Source: Yinghuangia seranimata (GTDB lineage Bacteria; Actinomycetota; Actinomycetes; Streptomycetales; Streptomycetaceae). From it: a DNA stretch of 64,000 nt. Positions within the stretch are counted from its first letter, which is position 1. Each line of letters starts with the position of its first letter. The notes under the pieces are model-generated. The model was given only the letters and a program-made list of their open reading frames with translations. It searched no databases and was not told the DNA's origin. The stretch is from NCBI RefSeq assembly GCF_029953285.1, contig NZ_JASAOI010000045.1:1-64000 (forward strand), in the 5' to 3' direction. The translations under genes and the position numbers were made by a program. Of this stretch, positions 1 through 7,974 are shown one piece after another.

Positions 1-130
1 GGACGGCCCGCGGGTCAAGCCGCAACCGAACCAGGCCACCAGACCAATCGCTGCCAGGAACGGCTTGACGCGCGGGCCGTCCGCGCGAAAATCCAAAAGC
101 GGGAGGGGCGTCAGGCCACCGAAAGCGAAC
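1..130. repeat. Dispersed palindromic element, copy A
   Basis: The stretch opens with a long hairpin: bases 1-22 pair with 61-82 (21 of 22 positions) around a 38-base loop. The whole block, with the A-rich patch and the start of the tandem repeat to its right, reappears in reverse orientation at 29061-29190. It does not look coding. Two inverted copies in one window point to a dispersed intergenic repeat of the REP/MITE kind. It is cut by the left window edge, so its true start is unknown. Confidence 0.7.
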
Positions 131-276
131 CCGGTCAGGAACGGTGCAGGTCAAGGACCCGGCCCCAGGCGTCAGGCCACCGAAAACGAACCAGGTCAGG
201 AACGGTGCAGGTCAAGGACCCGATCCCCAGGCGTCAGGCCACCGAAAGCGAACCAGGTCAGGAACGCCGCAGCCTG
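108..276. repeat. 61-62 bp tandem repeat, about 2.7 copies
   Basis: Units begin at 108, 169 and 231 with the same start (GCGTCAGGCCACCGAAA) and are 61 and 62 bp long. The third copy diverges after about 276. Copies differ at only a few positions. The first unit overlaps the end of the dispersed element, and the last contains the stop codon of the glycosyltransferase gene on the minus strand. Confidence 0.85.
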
Positions 277-2015
277 GAAGCCGTGCCCTCCCCCGCCCGC
301 AACACCGCCCCACAAGCCCGCAACGGGTCCCGTCGCTCCACCCTCATCAGCCGGTGCGTCTCGTGCGCGGCCTCAACCCGCAGCCGATCCAGCACCTGAG
401 GGTCGGTGACGACCCCCTTGCGGATATACGTCCGACCCCCGACGTCATAACTGTCCCGCTGGATCTCCTCGTAATCAGTCGCCAGTCGCGGGTCACGCGC
501 CAAGCCGGTCCCGTACGCCCACCACGCGCCGCCCACTCGGATGAACGTCGGACGCACCGTGCCGAACACGTAGTCGCGCAGCCCCGTCATGTCCCGGTCG
601 CGGTAGTACCGGGCGATCTCCGCGTCGGCGAGACCCGCATAGTCGACGAGCCGCAGCCGGCTGGTCAACGCGGTACCGCCCATGTCCGGTACGAGGAGCG
701 TCGCGTGCCCGTCCACCTCTGCCAGGTCCGCCAGTTCGTTGAACTCATGGCCGTACCGGTCGGCGACCCAGCACATGGGGAACGTCGGATCCTTGCGAAA
801 GTCCGAGGCCGCCGAGGCGAACAACGTGCCGGACAACGCGACAGCCCCCGCGACAGCAGCAACGGCGAGCACACGGAACAACCGCCGTCCGCGCCCGAGA
901 ACGTGACTGGCCGCGACGGTGACGACAAGTGCGGCGAGCGGCCAGACCGGAGTGGCGAACCGCCACTGGGCCATCCAGTCGGGCTGCAGCACCGCGTAGC
1001 CGGCCAGTGCCAGGCCCAGCGGGATCAGGAGACCCGGCACCAGACCGCGTACGGCCGACGGACGCGACAGCAGAACGGCGACCATGCCCACGCCCAGCAA
1101 CACGGCGGGCCATCCGGCATATCCGACGAGTTCGCCGACCTTTCCGAGGTCGCGGGGGCTGGGCACGCCCTGGGCCTTCGCCACGGCGGTGTTGGGGACC
1201 CAGAGGCCCCAACGGGCGTGCCGCCAGAGGAGGAACGCGCCGTAAGGCAAGGCAAACGCCGCAGTGGCGATCAGCGTCGAACGCAGCCTCGACCTGAGGC
1301 CGAGGCGCGGGGCGAGCAGCGCCACCGCAGGGAAGGCCGCGGCGTAGATGGCGCCGTCCGGCCGGGTGAGGGCGGCGGTGCAGGCCAGCAGACCGCAGAC
1401 CACGGCCGCCCTCGGTCCCAACTCACCGTTGGCGAGCGCTCCGACGAGCACAGCGGCGATCCATGCGACCAAGAGGGCATACAAGGAGTTCTCCAGCCCG
1501 GAGAAGCACCAGATCACGTACGAGGGGACGGCCGCGAGGACGGTTCCGGCGACGAGTGTGACCACCGCGGGGCGGCGGACGAGGTACGACGCCGTGCGGT
1601 ACATCGCCGCGACGGTTCCGGCGCAGCACAGGACGGCGAGCAGCTTGGGGTAGAGGACGTAGTCGGGGAACCCGGCGATCGCCCCGTGGTCGAACAGTCC
1701 GACAAACCGGCCCAGGACGAGCAGTACCAGCCAGGTGGAGTTCGAATACGCCTCGACCGACGGCGCACCGGGCTGGAGTGCGATGCCGTGGCCCTCGGCG
1801 ATGCTGCGCGCGTACGCGAACGTAACCGCGGCGTCGTCGACGATCCAGTAGCGGTAAAGGAGTGCGTGCGCCGTGATCAGACCGGTGACGGCACCGACGA
1901 CGAGGGTTGGACCGATCCACCGGAGCCGGGGTCTCCCTGAGGGCGGCACGGTGTCCCGGCGCTGCGAAGGGAGGGGAACGGGGGTGTGCGGAGCGTCGAC
2001 GCCGGACTTGGGCAT
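258..2015 (-). CDS. GT-C type membrane glycosyltransferase
   Basis: Polytopic membrane protein of 585 residues. Near residue 50 is the motif IVDDAAVTFAYAR, matching the acidic first-loop motif of GT-C enzymes that use polyprenyl-phosphate sugars. TRPDGA follows in a later loop, as in the actinobacterial arabinofuranosyl/mannosyl transferases (AftB-like group). About ten hydrophobic segments are followed by a soluble tail. The role inferred is transfer of a lipid-linked sugar to an extracytoplasmic glycan; donor and acceptor are unknown. The ATG at 2015 was chosen because the frame runs open upstream only through the low-complexity repeat at 2050-2226. The stop lies inside the 61-62 bp tandem repeat, so the C-terminus may have been altered by repeat growth. 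Confidence 0.75.
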   Translation of the reverse strand: MPKSGVDAPHTPVPLPSQRRDTVPPSGRPRLRWIGPTLVVGAVTGLITAHALLYRYWIVDDAAVTFAYARSIAEGHGIALQPGAPSVEAYSNSTWLVLLVLGRFVGLFDHGAIAGFPDYVLYPKLLAVLCCAGTVAAMYRTASYLVRRPAVVTLVAGTVLAAVPSYVIWCFSGLENSLYALLVAWIAAVLVGALANGELGPRAAVVCGLLACTAALTRPDGAIYAAAFPAVALLAPRLGLRSRLRSTLIATAAFALPYGAFLLWRHARWGLWVPNTAVAKAQGVPSPRDLGKVGELVGYAGWPAVLLGVGMVAVLLSRPSAVRGLVPGLLIPLGLALAGYAVLQPDWMAQWRFATPVWPLAALVVTVAASHVLGRGRRLFRVLAVAAVAGAVALSGTLFASAASDFRKDPTFPMCWVADRYGHEFNELADLAEVDGHATLLVPDMGGTALTSRLRLVDYAGLADAEIARYYRDRDMTGLRDYVFGTVRPTFIRVGGAWWAYGTGLARDPRLATDYEEIQRDSYDVGGRTYIRKGVVTDPQVLDRLRVEAAHETHRLMRVERRDPLRACGAVLRAGEGTASRLRRS

Positions 2016-2049
2016 GTGATGTCTAACGGCCGAACCCGAGGACGGTAAC

Positions 2050-2226
2050 CCACCACCCACCCACCCAAGCCGACCAACCAACCAAGCCACGCACCCACCC
2101 AAGCCAACCAACCAACCAAGCCACGCACCCACCCAAGCCGACCAACCAACCAACCAAGCCACGCACCCACCCAAGCCAACCAACAAACCCACCCAAGCCA
2201 ACCAACAAACCAACCCAACCCAACCC
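2050..2226. repeat. AACC/ACCC-rich tandem repeat
   Basis: Degenerate units of about 35-40 bp built from CCCACCCAAGCC, ACCAACCAACC and AAGCCACGCA. The strand is almost free of G on the plus side, so the minus strand is a run of GG and GGG tracts that could form G-quadruplexes. This repeat occupies much of the 486 bp gap (2016-2501) between two divergently read genes and is compositionally unlike the rest of the window. Confidence 0.9.
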
Positions 2227-2478
2227 CCGACCACCCGACTCGGATCCGAGTCCAACCGAGCGGTGCCCGACCAGGCCCTCGACGGTGGTCGACGCGCGCA
2301 CGGTCTCGTCGACGCGGAACTCGACCGGCGCACCGTCCGGCCCCGTCACGGCGATGGGCACGATCCCGGTTGGACTCGGATCCGAGTCCAACCGAAAACG
2401 GCCCGGACCCTCGTCGGACAGCAGCACAGGTCGAGACACTGCGCCACTCGGGTGGGCCATGTCGGGTACCCGTTTCAC
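2227..2478 (-). pseudogene. Possible gene remnant between palindromes
   Basis: The minus strand stays open from a GTG at 2478 (or an ATG at 2460) and reads protein-like for about 75 residues, with phrases such as VPIAVTGPDGAPV and FRVDETVRAS. It then runs into the GG-rich repeat, where it turns into a Trp/Gly/Leu stutter. No clear ribosome-binding site is seen. It could be the 5' end of a gene destroyed by repeat expansion, or chance open frame in GC-rich DNA. I do not recognise the sequence. Confidence 0.2.
2237..2394. promoter_or_regulatory. Two BamHI-centred palindromes upstream of a secreted dehydrogenase
   Basis: A perfect 16 bp palindrome GACTCGGATCCGAGTC occurs at 2237-2252 and again at 2373-2388. 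The second copy sits at the centre of a perfect 28 bp palindrome (2367-2394). The two centres are 136 bp apart, upstream of the gene at 2502. The arrangement suits a paired operator with DNA looping, but a repeat-derived origin is equally possible. Confidence 0.45.
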
Positions 2479-2501
2479 CCGAGTGCACGCGTGGCACCGC
2501 C

Positions 2502-5500
2502 ATGCCCATGACGAAGGCCTGCCGCCGACTTTTGACCCTTTTACTCGCCTCGCTGCTCGCCGTCCCGCTGACCGTGCTGGGCGGTGCCGCCCCCGCCGGC
2601 GCCGCGGTGACGCTGCCGCCCGGATTCTCGCTCGTCGACCTCCCCTCAGGTCAGACCGAGTTGCTGACCGACTTCGCGTGGACGCCCGACGGCGGCTACT
2701 TCACCACCGGCAAGAACGGCCGACTCGCCTGGGTGTCCCCGACCGGCGCGCCCCGGACCGTCGCGACCCTGGACGTCGACAGCACCGGCGACCTCGGCCT
2801 GGTCGGCGTCACGCTCGCCCCGGACTACGCGACCAGCCACACCGTCTACCTCTCGCGGGCGACTTCCGCACGCCACCTGCGGGTCGACGCGTGGACGGTC
2901 CAGCTGACCTCCGGCCAGCCCACGTCGATCACCAACAGCCGCACCGTCATCGACATCCCGGGCACCGGCGCGCAGCACGCGCTCGGCACGGTCATCGCGC
3001 CCGCCGACGGCACGCTGTGGATCGCGATCGGCGACAACGCGAGCCCGTCGTTCGTGGACCCGCAGGCGCTGCGCTCCCTGGACCTGAACGAGGGCTTCGG
3101 CAAGCTGCTGCACATGTACCCGGACGGCCGCGGGGTGGCGTCCAACCCGTTCTACGACTCCGCGAACCCGACGTCGTGGCGCAGCCGCGCGTACGCCACC
3201 GGCTTCCGCAGCCCGTTCCGCTTCTCCCTCGACCCGGCAACCGGCGGCCCCGTGCTCGGCGACGTCGGCTGGAACGACTACGAGGAAGTGGACATCATCC
3301 GGCCGGGGTCGAGCTACGGCTGGCCCTGCTGGGAGGGCTCGCACCAGACGGTCGGCTACCGGGACCTGGACGCCTGCCAGGGCGTCGGCACCGCGATGCC
3401 GCTGTGGGACTACCCGCACGGGCCGCAGGGCAGCACGGTGATCGGCGGCATCGTCTACACCGGTACGGCGTATCCGGCGCAGTACCAGGGCGCGTACTTC
3501 TTCGGCGACTACGTCTCGAACCGGCTGTACTCGATGACGTACGACGGGACCGGTCGGCTCACCCGTGAGCCCGAGGCGAACGGCTTCGGGTCCTCGATCG
3601 GCGCCCCGGTGAAGTTCGCGGCCGCGCCGAACGGCGACATCGTGTACGCCGACATCGGCTCGTCGAAGGTGCGTCGGCTGATCTACGCCGCGGGCAACCG
3701 GGCACCGGTCGCGGCGGGCACGACGAGCACCAACCCGTCGACGCTCACGGTCACGTTCGACGGGTCGGCGTCCTACGACCTGGACGGCGACCCGCTCACC
3801 TACGCCTGGGCGTTCGGGGACGGCACGACCGGCAACGGCGTGCACGTCACGCACCAGTACGCGGCGCCCGGCACGAGCCCGGTGACGGCGACCCTGACGG
3901 TCCGCGACCCGCTCGGCGCGTCCGACAGCACCTCGTTCACCGTCGTGCCGGCGAACCACACGCCGGTGGTGACGATCAACCGTCCCCCGGCGGGCACGGT
4001 GTACCGGGTCGGCGACACGATCAGCCTGACGGGTACGGCCAACGACGCCGAGGACGGCCCGCTGACCGTGCACTGGACGTCGAAGATCGTGCACTGCAGT
4101 GTCAGCACGTGCCACGAGCACGTAGGCACGTCGACCGACGGGCCGTCGTACTCGGCGCCGTTCGAGGACCACGGCGACAACACGAAGTGGGTGGTCACCG
4201 CTTCAGCGACCGACAGCCGCGGAGCCGTCGCGTCCGACACCTACACCGCGCTGCCGATGCTGCGCAGGATCACCGTCAACAGCAACACGCCCGCCGCGTT
4301 CACCATCAACGGGTTCGCGCGCCAGCAGGCCGACCTCACGGTCGGGGCCACGGTGACGGTCACCGCGCCGGTCACGGCCTCCGACGGCGTCGCGTCGTTC
4401 TCGTCGTGGACGGACGGCGCGCCGCGCACCCGCACGCTGACCATGCCGCAGAACGATCTGACGCTGACCGCGGTGTACAGCACGCCGATCGACCAGCGGT
4501 ACGCGTCGGACGCGGCGTTCCGTGCGCTGATGGGCACGCCGACCGGGCCGGAGATCGGTGACGCGAACCTGCGCTACCGGGACTTCACGGGCGGCCGCGC
4601 CTACTGGACGCCGTCGACCGGCGTCCACGAGGTGCACGGGGCGTGCCGTACCGCCTACCTGGCGGCCGGCGGGCACGTGCGGTTCGGCGCGCCGGTCAAC
4701 GACCAGACCCCGGCGCCGGACGGCATCGGCGCGTTCAACGACTTCACGGGCACGAGCGCGACGGGCGCCGCGTCCTGCTACTCGTCGCCGTCGACCGGCG
4801 GCCACATGGTGAACGGCGACATCCGCACCACGTGGCTGGGGCTCGGCGGCGTGACCGGGCCGAACGGCTACCCGGTGACCGACGAGGGCACGACCGTCAA
4901 CGGCCGCGGCCGGTACAACAACTTCCAGAACGGCGCGATCTACTGGCTGAACTCCACCATCGGCGCGCACAGCGTCTACGGTGGGATCTTCGACAAGTAC
5001 GCGGCGTTGGGCTGGGACAGCAGCATCCTGGGCTTCCCGCTCACCGACGAGACGGGTACCGCGGACGGCGTCGGGCGGTTCAACCACTTCGAGTTCGGCT
5101 CGATCTACTGGACGCCGAGCACGAACGCCCATGAGGTGCACGGTGACATCCGCACCCGCTGGTTCGCCCTCGGTGCGGAGCAGGGCCCGAACGGCTACCC
5201 GGTGACCGACGAGGGCACCACCGGCAACGGCCGTGGCCGGTTCAACAACTTCCAGAACGGCGCGATCTACTGGCTCAACTCCACCATCGGCGCGCACAGC
5301 GTCCACGGGTACATCTTCGAGAAGTACGCGGCACTGGGCTGGGACAGCAGCATCCTGGGCTTCCCGCTCACCGACGAGACCGGCACCCCGGACGGCGTCG
5401 GCCGCTACAACCACTTCGAACTCGGCTCGATCTACTGGACGCCGAGTACCAACGCCCATGAGGTGCACGGCGCGATCCGCACCCGTTGGGCCGAACTCGG

Positions 5501-5630
5501 GTGGGAGAAGTCGTACTTGAAGTACCCGATCACGGACGAGTTCTCGATCCCCGGCGGACGCCGCTCGAACTTTCAGGGCGGGTCTATCAGTTGGAACGCG
5601 TCGACCGGTCAGACGACCGATCAGCCCTGA
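2502..5630 (+). CDS. Secreted PQQ-type sugar dehydrogenase with PKD and LGFP repeats
   Basis: Protein of 1042 residues with an N-terminal signal peptide (twin Arg after MTKAC, hydrophobic core, AGAA cleavage area). Residues about 30-400 match the glucose/sorbosone dehydrogenase beta-propeller fold (RSPFRFS, GDVGWNDYEEVD, YGWPCWEG). A PKD-like domain follows (FDGSASYDLDGD, WAFGDGT, about 410-490), then an Ig-like segment. The C-terminal third is a run of LGFP repeats (NGYPVTDEG, LGFPLTDE), the kind that attaches proteins to the actinobacterial cell wall. It probably oxidises sugars at the cell surface; the true substrate is unknown. The ATG at 2502 is preferred, with 2508 as an alternative. 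No strong ribosome-binding site is visible. A hairpin terminator follows at 5677. Confidence 0.85.
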   Translation: MPMTKACRRLLTLLLASLLAVPLTVLGGAAPAGAAVTLPPGFSLVDLPSGQTELLTDFAWTPDGGYFTTGKNGRLAWVSPTGAPRTVATLDVDSTGDLGLVGVTLAPDYATSHTVYLSRATSARHLRVDAWTVQLTSGQPTSITNSRTVIDIPGTGAQHALGTVIAPADGTLWIAIGDNASPSFVDPQALRSLDLNEGFGKLLHMYPDGRGVASNPFYDSANPTSWRSRAYATGFRSPFRFSLDPATGGPVLGDVGWNDYEEVDIIRPGSSYGWPCWEGSHQTVGYRDLDACQGVGTAMPLWDYPHGPQGSTVIGGIVYTGTAYPAQYQGAYFFGDYVSNRLYSMTYDGTGRLTREPEANGFGSSIGAPVKFAAAPNGDIVYADIGSSKVRRLIYAAGNRAPVAAGTTSTNPSTLTVTFDGSASYDLDGDPLTYAWAFGDGTTGNGVHVTHQYAAPGTSPVTATLTVRDPLGASDSTSFTVVPANHTPVVTINRPPAGTVYRVGDTISLTGTANDAEDGPLTVHWTSKIVHCSVSTCHEHVGTSTDGPSYSAPFEDHGDNTKWVVTASATDSRGAVASDTYTALPMLRRITVNSNTPAAFTINGFARQQADLTVGATVTVTAPVTASDGVASFSSWTDGAPRTRTLTMPQNDLTLTAVYSTPIDQRYASDAAFRALMGTPTGPEIGDANLRYRDFTGGRAYWTPSTGVHEVHGACRTAYLAAGGHVRFGAPVNDQTPAPDGIGAFNDFTGTSATGAASCYSSPSTGGHMVNGDIRTTWLGLGGVTGPNGYPVTDEGTTVNGRGRYNNFQNGAIYWLNSTIGAHSVYGGIFDKYAALGWDSSILGFPLTDETGTADGVGRFNHFEFGSIYWTPSTNAHEVHGDIRTRWFALGAEQGPNGYPVTDEGTTGNGRGRFNNFQNGAIYWLNSTIGAHSVHGYIFEKYAALGWDSSILGFPLTDETGTPDGVGRYNHFELGSIYWTPSTNAHEVHGAIRTRWAELGWEKSYLKYPITDEFSIPGGRRSNFQGGSISWNASTGQTTDQP

Positions 5631-5671
5631 TCCAGAGCGCTGACGACCGATCGGCCCTGATCCAGGGTGCG
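5612..5671. repeat. 30 bp direct repeat across a stop codon
   Basis: Two adjacent 30 bp copies (5612-5641 and 5642-5671) start with GACGACCGATC and share GCCCTGATCCAG. The first contains the last codons and the TGA of the dehydrogenase gene, so the second copy is a duplicated C-terminal tail left outside the frame. Confidence 0.8.
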
Positions 5672-5676
5672 TTCAC

Positions 5677-5706
5677 GGGCCGGGCCGCGGATTCGCGGCC
5701 CGGCCC
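5677..5706. terminator. Bidirectional hairpin terminator
   Basis: A perfect 13 bp GC stem (5677-5689 with 5694-5706) closes a GATT loop between two converging genes (ends at 5630 and 5715). No U-tract follows, which is common for actinobacterial terminators. Confidence 0.7.
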
Positions 5707-5714
5707 GACGCCGT

Positions 5715-6569
5715 TCAGGGGGCGTCCGCCGTGGCGAGCACCAGCCAGGACGGGCGCGGCGGGGTGCGTCCGCCGGGGAAGCCGCGGCCGTAGTCGGCGG
5801 CCTTGTCCCACACGTTCCACGACCGCGCCGACCAGCCCAGCCGGTTGAGCCACACCGCCGGGTCTCCGGTGCCGGACCGCCACATGTGCGACAGGGACGT
5901 CGCGACGCCGTCGCGGGCCGAGGGGTGCAGTCCGCCCGCGGCGGACATGGTGACGGCCAGGCGGCTGCCCGGGGCGGACAGCTTGTGGATCTCCCGGGCG
6001 AGGCGCTCGTTGTCGGCCTGCTCGAAGTAGACGAGAAGGCCTTCCGCCATCCACAGCGTCGGCTCGTGCGCCCGGAAACCGGCCGCCTGCAGCCGGGTCG
6101 GCCAGTCGGCGAGCAGGTCGCACGCGATCGCCGTGCGGTCGCAGGCCGGCTCGGCGTCGGCGAGGACGTGCCGCTTGAACTCCAGGACCTGCGGCTGGTC
6201 GAGCTCGAACACGCGCGAGCCCGGCGGCCAGGCGAGCCGGTAGGCGCGGCAGTCCAGGCCCGCGCCGAGGAGCACCACCTGCCGGACGCCCTCCGCGAGC
6301 GCCGCGTCGACGGCCTCGTCGAGCCACTTGGTGCGCACGACCACCGACAGCGTCAGGGCCTTCCAGAACATGGCCTCGCGCAGGCCCTCCGCGCCGCGCG
6401 CCGGGCGCAGCCGCTGCGCCGCGGGGCCGCCGGCGGCGACGAACGCGCCGGCGTACGGGTCCGCGAACAGCCGGTCGGAACGCTCCGTCTCCTCCGCGCG
6501 CAGCCGGGCCACGCCGAGGGCGGTCCGGCCGACGCCTTCCGGGATCCCGGGTATCGCGTCGACGCTCAT
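5715..6569 (-). CDS. SAM-dependent methyltransferase, TIGR00027/LCM family
   Basis: Protein of 284 residues. It shows the usual family layout: an N-terminal RSDRLFADPYAGAFV segment, the SAM-binding VVLLGAGLDCRAYRL motif near residue 100, an acidic strand FELDQPQVLEFKR, and WMAEGLLVYF in the second half. Length fits the leucine carboxyl methyltransferase-like TIGR00027 group, which is heavily expanded in actinobacteria and mostly of unknown substrate. It converges on the dehydrogenase gene and diverges from the secreted-protein gene at 6679 with a 109 bp gap. Confidence 0.85.
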   Translation of the reverse strand: MSVDAIPGIPEGVGRTALGVARLRAEETERSDRLFADPYAGAFVAAGGPAAQRLRPARGAEGLREAMFWKALTLSVVVRTKWLDEAVDAALAEGVRQVVLLGAGLDCRAYRLAWPPGSRVFELDQPQVLEFKRHVLADAEPACDRTAIACDLLADWPTRLQAAGFRAHEPTLWMAEGLLVYFEQADNERLAREIHKLSAPGSRLAVTMSAAGGLHPSARDGVATSLSHMWRSGTGDPAVWLNRLGWSARSWNVWDKAADYGRGFPGGRTPPRPSWLVLATADAP

Positions 6570-6678
6570 ACCAGAAGCGTAGATCGGCGCTCCGACGGCG
6601 CGGGCCGGGCCGCATGTAACAAGTCACCTATAGCGTGCTGGGTCGTACCTGCCCGACCTGCACCACAAGGACCCTGAA

Positions 6679-7383
6679 ATGAAGCGTTGGCCTGCCGCCC
6701 TCGTCCTCGCGTTCGGCATCACCGTCGGCGCCGGGGGCGCCCAGACCGCCGTGGCGTCCGCCCAGCACGCGCCCGCCTGCGCCGCGGACGCCTCCCCGGG
6801 CCACACCCGCCGCCACCTGCCGGACGCGGAGATCTTCGCGACCGACAACACCGCCGTCATCACCGACCCGGCCGACCCCCGGCTGACGACCGAGCTGTAC
6901 CGCTTCGCGTGCGAGGTGCGGTCGGTCGTGCGCGCGAGCGGCGCCGACCCGGAGCGGTCCTCGCTGCTGGACGGCGTGTTCTGGTCCGGTGACCTCGGCA
7001 CGACGACCTACGAGCGGTCCCGCGAGTTCGACGTCGACGACGTGGACGCCGCCGAGCTGCGGGCCGTCGCCGAGACCGTGCGGGCCCGGTACCACCAGGA
7101 GTCCGTCCTGACGTTCGAGTACCTGCCGGAGTCGGCGCCGCGCGCGACGGCGATCGAGATCGAGGTCCCGGGCGTGGACGTCAAGACCCTGCACGACGGC
7201 CTGGCCTCCGACGCGGAGGCCCGCGAGCGGCTGTACGGCGGCTCGGTCACGGTGCGCGGCGGCAGCCTGCTCCTGGTGGCCGACCGCGCGGACGCCGACC
7301 TGGTGCGCAGGTTCGTCACCGTCCTGGGCGGTTCGTGGGACCAGGCCAAGGTCCGCTACGGTGCACGGGAGTTCGTGGGGTAG
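6679..7383 (+). CDS. Secreted protein of unknown function
   Basis: Protein of 234 residues with a signal peptide (MKRW, hydrophobic core to about residue 25, cleavage near ASAQ). The mature part is mixed alpha/beta with two Cys (about 35 and 76) that could form a disulphide. A repeated DAE/DAD-rich pattern and a strand GSVTVRGGSLLLVADRADADLV appear towards the end in pieces. I do not recognise the family. It lies 66 bp upstream of the ECF sigma gene on the same strand, so it may be part of that transcription unit and a target of its regulation. Confidence 0.75.
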   Translation: MKRWPAALVLAFGITVGAGGAQTAVASAQHAPACAADASPGHTRRHLPDAEIFATDNTAVITDPADPRLTTELYRFACEVRSVVRASGADPERSSLLDGVFWSGDLGTTTYERSREFDVDDVDAAELRAVAETVRARYHQESVLTFEYLPESAPRATAIEIEVPGVDVKTLHDGLASDAEARERLYGGSVTVRGGSLLLVADRADADLVRRFVTVLGGSWDQAKVRYGAREFVG

Positions 7384-7449
7384 TCGGACAAAGGCGTGAC
7401 GGGTGGGCTGCGCGGCAGGCCACCCGTCCGGGGAATCGAGGAGGTCGGC

Positions 7450-7974
7450 GTGGGTGTCTCGTCCGCGCGCCTCGACGAGGCGGCGGCGGAACGGCTGTAC
7501 CGCCGCTACGCGGTGCCGCTGCTGTCGTTCTGCCTGCGGCACACCGGCGGGGACCGGCACTGGGCCGAGGACGTCGTCCAGGAGACGCTGGTGCGCGCCT
7601 GGCGCAACGGCAAGGACGCCGACGACCCGGAGCAGTCGCTGATGCCGTGGCTGGCCACGGTGGCGCGGCGCATCGTCATCGACGACCACCGCGCGAAGAC
7701 GGCCCGGCCGGCCGAGGTCAGCCCCGGGCCGCTGGAATTCGTGCCCGCGGAGGACCAACTCGAGCCGCTGCTCCGTAGCATGGCAGTGGCGGACGCCTTG
7801 CAGTCGCTGTCGGAGCCGCACCGCGAGGTGCTGGTGGAGACGATGCTGCGGGACCGCACGGTCAACCAGGCGGCCGAGGTGCTGGGCGTTCCGGTCGGGA
7901 CCGTGAAGTCGCGTGTCTACTACGCCGTCCGCGCGCTGCGGGTGGCACTGGAGGAGAGGGGGCTCGCGCCGTGA
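7450..7974 (+). CDS. ECF RNA polymerase sigma factor, SigK-like
   Basis: Protein of 174 residues. Region 2 covers about 8-75 (LYRRYAVPLLSFCLRHTG, AEDVVQETLVRAWRN, MPWLATVARRIVIDDHR) and region 4 about 105-165 (HREVLVETMLRDRTVNQAAEVLGVPVGTVKSRVYYAVRAL, in parts). Together they would direct RNA polymerase to a small set of extracytoplasmic-stress type promoters. The GTG at 7450 is preferred because GAGGAGG sits 6-7 bases upstream; an in-frame GTG at 7396 would add 18 residues. Its stop overlaps the GTG of the anti-sigma gene by 4 bases, so the pair is translationally coupled. Confidence 0.9.
   Translation: MGVSSARLDEAAAERLYRRYAVPLLSFCLRHTGGDRHWAEDVVQETLVRAWRNGKDADDPEQSLMPWLATVARRIVIDDHRAKTARPAEVSPGPLEFVPAEDQLEPLLRSMAVADALQSLSEPHREVLVETMLRDRTVNQAAEVLGVPVGTVKSRVYYAVRALRVALEERGLAP

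Noticed and set aside
108-276. CRISPR array
   Set aside because: Repeats of 61-62 bp are contiguous and lack variable spacers; no cas genes occur in the window.
144-1940. 598-residue plus-strand frame opposite the glycosyltransferase
   Set aside because: Antisense of a clear membrane protein; composition is Arg/Gly/Asp/Glu stutter without domains.
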